Below, in pieces: positions 11,898 to 22,356 of a stretch of DNA of 64,000 bases. The notes under the pieces were generated by a model that saw only the letters and a program-made list of their open reading frames with translations, did not search any database and had not been told where the DNA came from. The translations under genes and the position numbers were made by a program. Every line of letters begins with the position of its first letter. Position 1 is the first letter of the stretch. This DNA is from Marasmius tenuissimus (Eukaryota; Basidiomycota; Agaricomycetes; Agaricales; Marasmiaceae), in the NCBI GenBank assembly GCA_029532415.1, contig JAQOTA010000008.1, positions 310,001 through 374,000 of the forward strand, written 5' to 3'.

Positions 11898-12454
11898 TTT
11901 CCCGACTTTTACTATCTCGGTACTTTGGTGTACTTATCTCACTTGGGTAAGCCGAAACCCATACCAAATACACATCCTAGAATTGGGAATAAAGCAACCC
12001 AATCAAGTTTTCCACTGGTATTGGGGAAATAAAAGTATGGACACGAATTTGGTCCAACTTTCAACCATTGAGTACTGGTATACATTGAGCATGTGGCAAG
12101 GTATGCTGGGTTTCCCGACTTTTACTCTGACACCTCGTCGCCCGGCTGTAGACTAAACAGATTCATGGGACAATCTCTTTGGAGTCAATGGCGCTTGGAA
12201 GATCAGGCCAGAAAGCATTGCGGGTGGCTGCTGAGTGTACATTAAGAGCATTAAGTAAAAGTCAGGAAATTTTGATCACCCGCGGCACTTATGGAAGCCT
12301 TAGGGTTGTCCCAAGGTAAATTCCACACTGAAGTTGGGCTCACCGCGATCCACATCCCAGATACACCAGTTGTGGACAGCATGCTGACCCACAATAGAGC
12401 CTTGTGCGTGCCCCACGACTTCGAATGACTAATGAGATAGTAAAAGTCGGGAAA
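11898..12454. repeat. Inner inverted repeats around CCCGACTTTTAC
   Basis: A perfect 21-base inverted pair lies at 11898-11918 and 12434-12454. A second, imperfect pair of the same motif lies near 12115-12130 and 12253-12268. The two pairs are nearly concentric (centres about 12176 and 12191), forming a nested fold inside the element core. Confidence 0.6.
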
Positions 12455-12582
12455 ACTCCGAGTTTCAACCTTCACGACAATCAATCCTCTACTGATGGCA
12501 TGTCTTTTGAGAATGGTTGCAACACTACTTTCACGCAAGATCAAGACAGGAGACAGCGGGAGTGGATCCTCCTTGAGTTGGC

Positions 12583-13055
12583 GGGTATACCCCAAGATGC
12601 CATTGAAATGGCCCGGGTATACCCAATCAACTTGGTACAGCATGGGTATACCCCGTCGACATGAGACCGGGTATACCCATTAATCTGAAAGCTAGGTCCG
12701 TGATGTTTCTACTTCAAGAGAGTTTGTATAATCCTCAATGTGTTTGGTTACTATGACTAACCCACTGTGAAGATGGACCCATACTGTCATACAACAGGTC
12801 ACATCTTGCTTATTTGTTTGCTATGGTTCTCCCATGCTTCCGAATCACAAATTTATTCAATTAGCTGAGATTGAACGTTGTAGGCTAAGTGTCCTAGTTG
12901 CTTGCACTCAGATCAGAGCCGTGCACGCACCACCTGGCCATGGCAGCCCTGCCCAACCCACGAAAAATGAAGGAAATGGGACCCCTGCCACCCCATCACG
13001 TCACAGAAATTGTGGGGTATACCCGTTCTGGAATCGTAAGGGTGGGTATACCCAA
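12583..13055. repeat. Right cluster of GGGTATACCC palindromes
   Basis: Perfect copies start at 12583, 12615, 12644, 12669, 13015 and 13046, mirroring the left cluster in distance from the end. I noticed none elsewhere in the window. Confidence 0.75.
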
Positions 13056-13150
13056 TGCGGGGCACAAGTAGCTTTTGGGACCCCTCATAGGCCCATCTTT
13101 CCCACCGGAGAGATAGACCTAAGAGGGGTTATAAGTGTATGCCTGAGGTG
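12945..13150. repeat. Right terminal inverted repeat
   Basis: Reverse complement of the left arm, ending GTATGCCTGAGGTG at 13150 and followed by the ACTCTTC target duplication. Confidence 0.8.
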
Positions 13151-13157
13151 ACTCTTC

Positions 13158-13757
13158 CTCACGTTTCAGATTATCCGTGTCATCAATCCGCCGCTCTTAG
13201 CATCTTCTCCAAGGCTCAAGCCTACAACCAGCTCCATCAAACGCCCCACGCTCCACAGATCCTCACCGAATTTATGGATGAACTAGTCTCGGCTATACTG
13301 ATAGCAACTTCCGTTAAATGATGACAGGTCCATGAGCGAAAGGAGGGCAGGACCGACTCTGAGCTATAACTATGACTTTCACGCACTGTAGATACGGCCA
13401 CGATACCCAACAATATCACGAGCGAGTATGCGCATGTTACGCGTACGCCAAGACCAACATGTAGTAGATGAAGTTATGTCTTCGTGGCTTGAATAGGTGG
13501 ATCATGCAGTCCGAATGATACCGTAGTAGAAATACAAGACCATCTAATCAACAGCAATAAGAGAGTAGGGATCAATGATATATGTGACGACGCAATAAAC
13601 GAGCTGAAGGAAATGGAGGGTTCTGTAAAGGATCGCAACGGCCTTGTGTCCCTGAGTACGACAAGAATTATTGAAATAGAAGATGCGAGCCACTGAGCAC
13701 CCTCGAGCCTAGCAAATGTGCATCGCGAGAGGCTTCCACACTCATGATTGACAGCAA
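13158..13757. other. Intergenic, no supported gene
   Basis: Short frames only, without convincing motifs. It separates the TIR element from a minus-strand gene. Confidence 0.35.
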
Positions 13758-14640
13758 TTAATCTAACACAGGCATACTCTGCTTCAGGGCCCTGATAGTT
13801 CTCCATAGGCTATCATCGTCTCGGTTCTGGAGCGTGGGTTTGAGTGCGAGATACGAGTGAACATGAACAAAGGCTAACCTTACAAATCCGAAACTACCAT
13901 CTCTAACGGTCAGCTCCACAATCTGCAAATTTCTAGTCTGGTTTGTATGCGAGTCTTCCACAGGGAGTTAAGGTCGTTGGAGTTCTCCAGCTGCCAGGGT
14001 TGTGGGTACTCCAGCCGTGATGAGCAGGGTGACCAGTGCACCCTAGTGGGCTGCTCCCCGCCGTACGTCTGCGTAACGAGTCACTCTTCCCATCGGGTTT
14101 TCTTTGCTGCCGGTGCAAGCGAGGTGATTCATCTGGCGAGGGCGAGATCTGGTTTCTGAGCGTCTGAACCACTAATGGGTGTATCAGCCACGAGAACAAA
14201 AGGAAGGAAAAGATAGAAGTACTCACCGCGCGTATTTTGTGGACACGATTCCCTCATTTCCGACTTTGTCTATCTGTCCTGCATCCCAACGATTCCCATT
14301 CAGACTAACACCCAGAAAGATGTCGAGCATCTCAAGCCCATTGTTGACAATGTCGGGGAGATAGAAGGCAACGGTGGAGATCTGCTCTGATGGAAGAAAA
14401 TGCCAAATCCATAATCCATTGTGATACCCAAGTCGCACGACAGATGGTGCTCGAGATGAGTGTTTCTGAGAACCAACGTGCATTGAGTAGTATTTGCAAA
14501 AGAAACTAGCTTACCCGTGAAGATACTTCAATATCACCCAAGCGAGAGATAGCATCAAGAAACGGCCATCGAAACGAGCTGCAAGTCAGTATGGAGGGTG
14601 AGCTGATATCGGTCAAGAAAGCGACTTTGGGTCAAGGGAG
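13758..14640 (-). CDS. Multi-exon hypothetical protein
   Basis: Three stretches on the minus strand look coding and are bordered by fungal splice signals. One upstream of 14513 includes RWPFLDAISRLGDIEVSSR before a GTAAGC donor. One from about 14470 to 14223 contains VRLGYHNGLWIWHFLPSEQ and LDIFLGVSLNGNRWDAGQ, ends KYAR and is followed by GTGAGT. A terminal one (13922-13758) contains LTVRDGSFGFVRLA and ends RALKQSMPVLD. The middle part (about 14200-13925) is less clear. The RWPFLDAI segment is reminiscent of the C-terminal halves of fungal F-box-associated proteins, but I cannot assign a family. No start codon could be fixed. Confidence 0.4.
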
Positions 14641-15153
14641 GGCTTGATACGGCTGCTGAAAGCGATGAATATGGTGGAAGGAAAGAAAAAGCGCGGTTTC
14701 CAAATTGGGGACAACGGTTGTTTCAATCTCCAACACACCATGTAGCTGAATTACAAGTTTTTCAGTAGCGCAGGGCACGCAGATTCTAATTATTGTATGG
14801 TGATTGGAACGTGCTACTGGGCTACTCCATCTGTGAAGCCAAAGACAATTTCAATTATCCTTCAAGGACTGAATGATGAGCTTACCAATGACTTTTAATC
14901 TCCCAGACCTCCATTACTAGACCAGCAGATGTAGCCACCAAAGCAGCCCTGCGGTAGTCACATGCCCGGCATGTAGCTCAGACACAATTGCGATAATCTA
15001 GGTGTTTCTGTCGCTCTGACGTGACTCAAGCTACATTTTCTCTGCCGTGCTCAAGTGGCTCCTTTGAATTCTAAATGGCCACCTTGACCTTCCATTCAGC
15101 AAAGCCAATTCCATCGACAGTCAGTAAGGCAGGCCTCAGGGTTTCCACTAGAA
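14641..15153. other. Intergenic, nothing recognised
   Basis: No frame with recognisable motifs on either strand and no repeat structure seen. Confidence 0.35.
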
Positions 15154-15519
15154 TCACACAGGAAGATGTATGAACTCAATATATACCTGACAGAGCCAGG
15201 ACTCCGGAATCTCGCGATGGTGACATGTTTGGATGGGAAGCGCCAGGTCAGAGTGGGTGTGCAAGATGATTGGTTTGATCGTCAGTAATAACACGACGAC
15301 TGTAGCCCCCTGGATTGACTGTGGCTCGCCAACAGGGTGCTCGTGTGCCTCACGAACATGGTATTTTCCAGTGTTTGTCCGTGACTGACTAGGAGTAAAA
15401 CGACGACGGGATACATTCCCTGTAAGAGGAGAATGCTTGGGCTGCAATGAATACATGACAATAATGAAAACGACTCACTGCAATTTGAGTGTTCACAGGC
15501 GTGTAAATGTTGCCAATAA
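15154..15519 (-). pseudogene. 3' fragment of a multi-pass membrane protein gene split by Copia
   Basis: The minus strand reads a segment ending TQIA-like before an intron, then MYPVVVLLLVSHGQTLENTM. This is the counterpart of MYPMVVLLLVSHGKTLENTV in the intact paralogue at 23216-24864. The match starts exactly at the outer edge of the Copia structure (15519), and the 5' part of the same gene lies on the far side (21660-22048). About 820 bases of the middle of the gene, judged against the paralogue, are absent, so the gene is destroyed. Confidence 0.65.
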
Positions 15520-15665
15520 TGAGCCGGCATGACGCCTAGCGCAGAGGACTACAGCATGGCTACACTACTTACCAGAGAGGAGTTTTAGAGAGGTAGAGGC
15601 AAGACATAGAAGCTCAAGCACACTGTAGATTCAAGTAGAGAACTACGAGCTTATATACATGTAGA
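15520..15665 (-). repeat. Truncated LTR, left arm
   Basis: Reverse complement of the 3' end of the right LTR (about 21512-21659), ending GCCGGCTCA. Some 330 bases corresponding to about 21183-21511 are deleted, fusing the LTR tail directly to the end of RNase H. Confidence 0.75.
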
Positions 15666-15674
15666 GACCAATTC

Positions 15675-17761
15675 GACTTTGCCATCTTCAACACACGATC
15701 ATATATAATGATATCAAATATCAATGTGCTTGGTTCGGTGTTCTTGAACCGGGTTAGATGCAATGAAGATAGAGTCTTGATTATCTCCGCAGATTGGAAT
15801 AGGACCCAAGTCAATTCCAAGTTCAGAGAGTAGCGATCTTATCCAGGAAGCTTGACGACTGCAATCCAACAGTACCATATACTCAGCCTCAGTGGAAGAA
15901 AGTGCTACAGTCTTCTGGGCGTGTGATTGCCACAAGAAGATGCCGCCTGCTAACTTGAAGAAGTAGCCAGTGATTGAACGGCGCTTGATAGGATCAGCAG
16001 CCCAATCTGAGTCTGTGAACGCAAGAAGACCTCCATCAGAGTCACCATCGTAGACCAGTGAATAATCTGATGTGCCAGCTAGATAGCGGCAGATATACAG
16101 AGCTTTATTGAGGTGCTCCTTTGTTGGATTGGAAGAGAACTGGGAAAGCTTCGTAACTGCATAGGCAATGTCAGGACGTGTGCCCAGCATAATGTACAGA
16201 AGCAACCCAATCACAGACTGGAATGTGGAGCGAATGGCAGGATTGACTGGACCATCATTGGGAGTTGGCACATAGCCAGCAGGTAAGGGTGTTGGAGCAC
16301 CTTTTGCATTCTGCATCCCAAAATGTTCAAGGACTTTCTTCAGATAATCCTTCTGGTCAATCATGATCTTATTGCCTTCACGACAAATGCTCATGCGGAG
16401 AAACTCGCTAGCATTGCCCATATCGCGGCATTCCCATCGAGCCATGAAATCGGCTTTCTTCTTGTCAACAAAAGCTTTGTTAGGACCCATGAAGAGTGCA
16501 TTGTCAATGTATATGATCGCATACACAATTTCACCGCTCTTCGGATCTTTGCAGATGAAGAGTCCAGCATCAGAAGTCAGGCGTTTGAAGCCCAGTACTT
16601 CCATGGATGAGCTGAGAGTTTGCCACCACTCAAGGGCAGCTTGCTTCAGTCCATATAATGCACGACGCAGGTGTAGTACCTTATGTTCTTGGCCCTTGAC
16701 TTTGAAGCCTTCAGGTTGTTCCATGTAAATCTCCTCAACAAGATTGCCATAAAGGAAGGCGTTCTTGACATCAACAGAGGTGATGTACCAGTTTTTGAGA
16801 GCTGTGAGAGCAAGCATCATCCAAACAGTCCCATAACGAACAACTGGTGAGAAAATCTCATCAAGGTCAACACCTTTGACCTGAGAGAAACCCTTGGCAA
16901 CAAGTCTCGCTTTCTTGTGACCATTTGACTTAATGTCGAAGACCCATCTATTTCTGATGGCTTTGCAACGTTTAGGCAAGTCACAGAGTTTGAAGACCTT
17001 GCACTTACAAAGTGCCTCAAGTTCTTCATGGCAAGCGTTCTTCCATTCCTTCTGTTGCTCAACAGGCAACTTTAGAATATCGCAGAGTGTCCACTCTCTG
17101 ATGTTAGAAAAATCAGGAGTATCGGATGTTGGAAGCGAATCATGAACTGGAACAGCGTTGTTCAACAGATAAATCACAAATCCTACTCCCCCTTCGTGGG
17201 TAAGTCTTTCGAGTACGCTTTCTTCCTCATGCAACTCAGTGCTTCCACTGGGTTCTGGAGCAGGCGGAGGCGGAAGTGGACCAGGAATCCCCTTTTCACC
17301 ACCTTTGCCTTTCCTAGATTGCGAAGAGCTAGGACAATCAACCGGATGTGAAGGTTCTTTGTCTCCAGTGACGTTTCTCCAAGCATTCTTATTTTCTAAG
17401 TCGCGAATAATGTCTGAGGGTTTATTTGAGTTCCGCTTTTCCCCAAATATATTACCAGGTTGTGTTATACCCTTCCGCTGCCTCGAAGACCGGCGTGGAC
17501 CATCCGCTGCTGGTGCAGGCAGAGGAACGGCGGGTTCGCCTAGAGGCAGCGGAGGACCAGATTGAGGGAGTGGCACATCCCCTGGCGCAGGGCCACCTGC
17601 AGGTTCGTCAACCTGAGGTTCTGATCTCTTAGAAGGTTCGGAGCGACGTCTGAGATCTGGCAATGGAGTATCAAAACCATCATCATCAGAGTCTTCATCT
17701 TCTGAAGGAATGTTGGGATTTTCACCCAAAGTAAATGGTTCACTACCTACAGGTGTGAAGC
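15675..17761 (-). pseudogene. Copia RT/RNase H, inverted left copy
   Basis: A minus-strand open frame with the Copia pattern. A Pro/Ser-rich linker carries RRSSRQRKGITQPGN. RT carries RNRWVFDIKSNG, LVAKGFSQVKGVDLDEIFSP, VDVKNAFLYGNLVEEIYMEQ and ALYGLKQAALEWW. RNase H carries TDSDWAADPIKRRSITGY and ALSSTEAEYMVLLDCSRQ. The RT catalytic box reads YIDN where Copia enzymes have Y-x-D-D. The frame ends at a TGA just after TKHIDI, where related elements continue, and the following bases have a one-base deletion. It is therefore inactive. The frame extends past 17761 only as an antisense artefact of the central region. Confidence 0.85.
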
Positions 17762-18982
17762 CACGCAGGAGTAGAGGACGTCCCGGATGACGTCTCTCTT
17801 GGATCGTTCCACGATGACAGGCAAGTTCCTTATCTTGACCTGCTTTCCCAATCTGATGCAACCTTACAGCGATGCTCACAACTAGTTGGTATCAGTAGTT
17901 TGCGTCGTAGTCGTAGTGATCTGGCATCACTTGTATCATATTGCAATGCTATCTCCACCCACTTCGCAGGTTGTACTCAGTGCAAGGGAAAGAAAAGTGT
18001 GAACAACGCACAGGGTTGGCTCCTTGATTCTGGTGCCTCCTCTCTTTTCACGAATGATTTGAATGATTTTGCTGAATATGAATCACTTGATGGTCCTATC
18101 GTAAATACTGCGAATAAGGGCAACCCTATACAGATCCAGGGCAAAGGCACAGTCTTCATTAAGCATAATATCGAAGGACATGACAGGAAACTTACTGAGC
18201 GTGTTTCACGTCTCTATCCTGTCTATTACATACCACAATTGGATATACACTTGCTATCCATGGGAGAGTTCCTTCAAGATGGTCTATCAATTTGTGGAAA
18301 TGCGAAGAAGTTGGCCTTCTACTCATCACAGCGACGACAGTCGCTTGTTTCCTACCCTCATATGCCTGGTCAAACCATTTATTGGGTACACTCGCGGAAA
18401 GCATCTGCTGAGGTTTTAATGGCCAAGTCGGTTGTTTACAACGTCAACTACGATATTGAGCACAGACACTTTGGGCATCCGTCGGATAAAGCCCTGAATA
18501 AAGCTTGGAAACATACGCAAGGTCTCCCACTTGACCTTAAGATGCCTACTAAGAAGACACCCTTGTGTCGTGGTTGTGCTGAAGGCGAGATGCATGAGAA
18601 ATCGTTCCCCAACTCTACTACTAGAGCTTCTAAACTGTTTGAACGCATACATTCGGATTTGAAGTCGTACCCGGCTGAATCGTATCACCGGTACAAGTAC
18701 TACATCTCTTTTCTCGATGACTGCATGTCCTACGTTTGGACCTCCAAGCTCAAGACAAAAGACAAGGCAGTACCCGCCTTGAGGGACTTCCTTACTATGG
18801 TCAAGACACAATTCAATGCTGTTGTCAAGACCTGGATGTCCAATGAAGGGGGAGAGTACAAAGGAGATAAGTTCAATGCAGTACTGAAAGAGTATGGGAT
18901 CCAAAGGGATCAAAGCATACCGTATACACCACAACAAAACGGTTGTGCTGAACGATTCAACAGGACCATTCATGAGAAGTGA
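17762..18982 (+). pseudogene. Copia protease and integrase core, truncated
   Basis: The plus-strand frame is open from the inversion breakpoint through the gag-to-protease linker (LLSQSDATLQRCSQLVG). The protease active site is WLLDSGASSLFTNDLND, and then a pre-integrase region contains HRHFGHPSDKALNKAW and CRGCAEGEMHEKSFP. The integrase core carries its D, D and E residues in IHSDLKSYP, FLDDCMSYVW and YTPQQNGCAERFNRT. It stops at TGA at 18980-18982. The integrase C-terminus is missing: the next in-family segment (NNSVFKG, NETLYNKCPDAKTR) is joined in another frame, consistent with an internal deletion. No zinc knuckle or gag body remains. Confidence 0.8.
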
Positions 18983-18989
18983 CGGGATG

Positions 18990-21117
18990 AAAGGCTTCCT
19001 GTTCATGCGAAGTAATAATTCCGTATTCAAAGGTAGCACTGCACTGTTCAATGAAACGCTGTACAATAAGTGCCCTGATGCCAAAACTCGTAGCTTCACA
19101 CCTGTAGGTAGTGAACCATTTACTTTGGGTGAAAATCCCAACATTCCTTCAGAAGATGAAGACTCTGATGATGATGGTTTTGATACTCCATTGCCAGATC
19201 TCAGACGTCGCTCCGAACCTTCTAAGAGATCAGAACCTCAGGTTGACGAACCTGCAGGTGGCCCTGCGCCAGGGGATGTGCCACTCCCTCAATCTGGTCC
19301 TCCGCTGCCTCTAGGCGAACCCGCCGTTCCTCTGCCTGCACCAGCAGCGGATGGTCCACGCCGGTCTTCGAGGCAGCGGAAGGGTATAACACAACCTGGT
19401 AATATATTTGGGGAAAAGCGGAACTCAAATAAACCCTCAGACATTATTCGCGACTTAGAAAATAAGAATGCTTGGAGAAACGTCACTGGAGACAAAGAAC
19501 CTTCACATCCGGTTGATTGTCCTAGCTCTTCGCAATCTAGGAAAGGCAAAGGTGGTGAAAAGGGGATTCCTGGTCCACTTCCGCCTCCGCCTGCTCCAGA
19601 ACCCAGTGGAAGCACTGAGTTGCATGAGGAAGAAAGCGTACTCGAAAGACTTACCCACGAAGGGGGAGTAGGATTTGTGATTTATCTGTTGAACAACGCT
19701 GTTCCAGTTCATGATTCGCTTCCAACATCCGATACTCCTGATTTTTCTAACATCAGAGAGTGGACACTCTGCGATATTCTAAAGTTGCCTGTTGAGCAAC
19801 AGAAGGAATGGAAGAACGCTTGCCATGAAGAACTTGAGGCACTTTGTAAGTGCAAGGTCTTCAAACTCTGTGACTTGCCTAAACGTTGCAAAGCCATCAG
19901 AAATAGATGGGTCTTCGACATTAAGTCAAATGGTCACAAGAAAGCGAGACTTGTTGCCAAGGGTTTCTCTCAGGTCAAAGGTGTTGACCTTGATGAGATT
20001 TTCTCACCAGTTGTTCGTTATGGGACTGTTTGGATGATGCTTGCTCTCACAGCTCTCAAAAACTGGTACATCACCTCTGTTGATGTCAAGAACGCCTTCC
20101 TTTATGGCAATCTTGTTGAGGAGATTTACATGGAACAACCTGAAGGCTTCAAAGTCAAGGGCCAAGAACATAAGGTACTACACCTGCGTCGTGCATTATA
20201 TGGACTGAAGCAAGCTGCCCTTGAGTGGTGGCAAACTCTCAGCTCATCCATGGAAGTACTGGGCTTCAAACGCCTGACTTCTGATGCTGGACTCTTCATC
20301 TGCAAAGATCCGAAGAGCGGTGAAATTGTGTATGCGATCATATACATTGACAATGCACTCTTCATGGGTCCTAACAAAGCTTTTGTTGACAAGAAGAAAG
20401 CCGATTTCATGGCTCGATGGGAATGCCGCGATATGGGCAATGCTAGCGAGTTTCTCCGCATGAGCATTTGTCGTGAAGGCAATAAGATCATGATTGACCA
20501 GAAGGATTATCTGAAGAAAGTCCTTGAACATTTTGGGATGCAGAATGCAAAAGGTGCTCCAACACCCTTACCTGCTGGCTATGTGCCAACTCCCAATGAT
20601 GGTCCAGTCAATCCTGCCATTCGCTCCACATTCCAGTCTGTGATTGGGTTGCTTCTGTACATTATGCTGGGCACACGTCCTGACATTGCCTATGCAGTTA
20701 CGAAGCTTTCCCAGTTCTCTTCCAATCCAACAAAGGAGCACCTCAATAAAGCTCTGTATATCTGCCGCTATCTAGCTGGCACATCAGATTATTCACTGGT
20801 CTACGATGGTGACTCTGATGGAGGTCTTCTTGCGTTCACAGACTCAGATTGGGCTGCTGATCCTATCAAGCGCCGTTCAATCACTGGCTACTTCTTCAAG
20901 TTAGCAGGCGGCATCTTCTTGTGGCAATCACACGCCCAGAAGACTGTAGCACTTTCTTCCACTGAGGCTGAGTATATGGTACTGTTGGATTGCAGTCGTC
21001 AAGCTTCCTGGATAAGATCGCTACTCTCTGAACTTGGAATTGACTTGGGTCCTATTCCAATCTGTGGAGATAATCAAGGCTCTATCTTCATTGCATCTAA
21101 TCCGGTTCAAGAACGCT
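18990..21117 (+). pseudogene. Copia RT/RNase H, right copy
   Basis: Plus-strand partner of the left copy, with identical protein over nearly its entire length from the breakpoint at 19093. It includes the same YIDN box (about 20341-20355). It ends at TGA in VQER*, where the left copy reads VQEHRTKHIDI. Downstream frames to 21299 still encode the usual Copia tail (FFIEGVYNPADMFTKNLG), but behind the stop, a second in-frame TGA after HIDI and a one-base deletion. The upstream ~100 bases are the remnant joining integrase to the linker. Non-functional. Confidence 0.85.
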
Positions 21118-21341
21118 GAACCAAGCACATTGATATTTGATATCATTATATATGATCGTGTGTTGAAGATGGCAAAGTCGAGTTGTTCTTCATTGAAGGA
21201 GTCTATAATCCCGCAGACATGTTTACAAAGAATCTCGGACATGAGAAGTTCTTACGGTTCAGAGATCACCTTGGACTTGAATTCTATTCGTCCACTTGAT
21301 TCACTCAGATGCGCTTTTCAGCTGCACTTAGCGAGGGGGTG

Positions 21342-21659
21342 TGTTGAATCCGTGGACTATAATTAGATCCCGGTATATCCGAAGTCCCGGTTCATACTTC
21401 CCGCCATTGTATTATGCGGGACAATGCATTCTCTATTGTTCTATTCTTTATTGTTCATTATGCTCATATGTACAATTCCTATTGTCGTCCTTATATGGTA
21501 ACTCTATTGTATCTACATGTATATAAGCTTGTAGTTCTCTACTTGAATAGACAGTGTGCTTGAGCTTCTATGTCTCGCCTCTATCTCTCTAAACTCCTCT
21601 CCAGTAAGTAGTAGTATAGCCATGTTGTAGTCCTCTGCGCTAGGCGTCATGCCGGCTCA
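21342..21659 (+). repeat. Copia 3' LTR
   Basis: A 318-base sequence starting TGTTGAATCCGTGG after a purine tract (GCGAGGGGG) and ending GCCGGCTCA, so it has TG..CA ends. Its last ~148 bases recur inverted at 15520-15665. TATATAAG near 21520 may be the element promoter's TATA box. Confidence 0.75.
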
Positions 21660-22048
21660 TCAATATAAGCCGGAAAAGAGTAATGGTTTGTGTGACCCAA
21701 AATATGGCCGAAACACAGAACATGACCGTGGTTGATAGAAACAAGATTTTCCGTATCCTATTCTTAAAACCAGTGGTCCTGAGTTTACCACGTGAGCACC
21801 AATTTCCAATCATCGGACGAGATAATGTGGTTTACAGCATGTAGTATGTGGAATAAGTTGTTACACTTGCATAGATTCCTGAATGTTGAGCCATTTAATG
21901 AGTAGGTCTAAACCCCGAAGATGAATTTACCCACCAAAGAAGAATGTCTGACACAGTTTCCAATACTATGATAGAGAATAACGGTGGATATACCGGGATA
22001 GAACCAATCTGGTGGTGATCCTGGAGATTGAGCAGGGACGTAACTCAT
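21660..22048 (-). pseudogene. 5' fragment of the membrane protein gene split by Copia
   Basis: Starts at ATG 22048 and reads SPPDWFYPGISTVILYHSI, matching SPPDWFYPGIATVILYHTI of the intact paralogue. After that a one-base deletion relative to the paralogue breaks the end of exon 1 before the GT donor. The intron, exon 2 and the start of exon 3 are still recognisable at nucleotide level down to the Copia edge. The remainder is at 15154-15519. Confidence 0.65.
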
Positions 22049-22356
22049 TGCGGGCCTACAATCTGAACGCGGGAGATGAGGCTCTGATTCAGAGTCAGAT
22101 CCACTCACCTTAAGTACCTCTTGTGTATGCGACCGATCACACACATCAATCTCTTGCCTTGGAAGCTTTGGGTAGGAGTCAAGATGAATTTGTCATGGCT
22201 AATCCCGTGGACAACAAACTTATATCGGCTGCACCCATTTCACGATACACTTGATGGGCCAGATTTGGATCGATGCCAACGTCCAGGGAGTGATGATTCA
22301 TGCTCAAAAATACCATGGAGACACTGGAGTGGGAGGGCGAGTCTAAGTTCTGCAAC

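Larger units (their letters stand above)
10855..13150. mobile_element. Non-autonomous DNA transposon with long TIRs
   Basis: The left end CACCTCAGGCATACACTTAT is mirrored exactly at the right end (13150 backwards). The inverted match continues for roughly 200 bases each side, interrupted on the left by an extra ~71-base segment (about 10962-11030) containing another GGGTATACCC. The 7-base sequence ACTCTTC lies directly outside both ends (10848-10854 and 13151-13157), which supports a target site duplication. The 2,296-bp body has no credible transposase frame, so it would have to be moved by an enzyme from elsewhere. The superfamily was not identified. Confidence 0.85.
15520..21659. mobile_element. 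Ty1/Copia retrotransposon, head-to-head inverted duplication
   Basis: Two copies of the Pol 3' half (reverse transcriptase, RNase H and 3' LTR) face outwards. The left arm is 15520-17761 (minus) and the right arm 19093-21659 (plus). A 1.33-kb centre between them carries protease and integrase sequence on the plus strand only. The order protease, integrase, RT, RNase H is that of Copia. No 5' LTR, primer binding site or gag start is present, and no target duplication is found: the flanks AATAA (left) and TCAAT (right) differ. The structure therefore arose by rearrangement, not by one simple insertion. Confidence 0.85.

Noticed and set aside
10952..13055. GGGTATACCC clusters as a CRISPR array
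   Set aside because: Repeats are 10-base palindromes at irregular spacing in a eukaryotic transposon; no unit spacers and no cas genes.
17762..17879. Minus-strand start of the left Copia frame as true coding sequence
   Set aside because: Beyond the inversion breakpoint the minus frame merely runs through the reverse complement of gag/protease sequence, which is coding on the plus strand.
15714..21526. Numerous short frames antisense to or overlapping the Copia arms
   Set aside because: They appear in mirror pairs in both arms and are shadows of the RT/RNase H frame.
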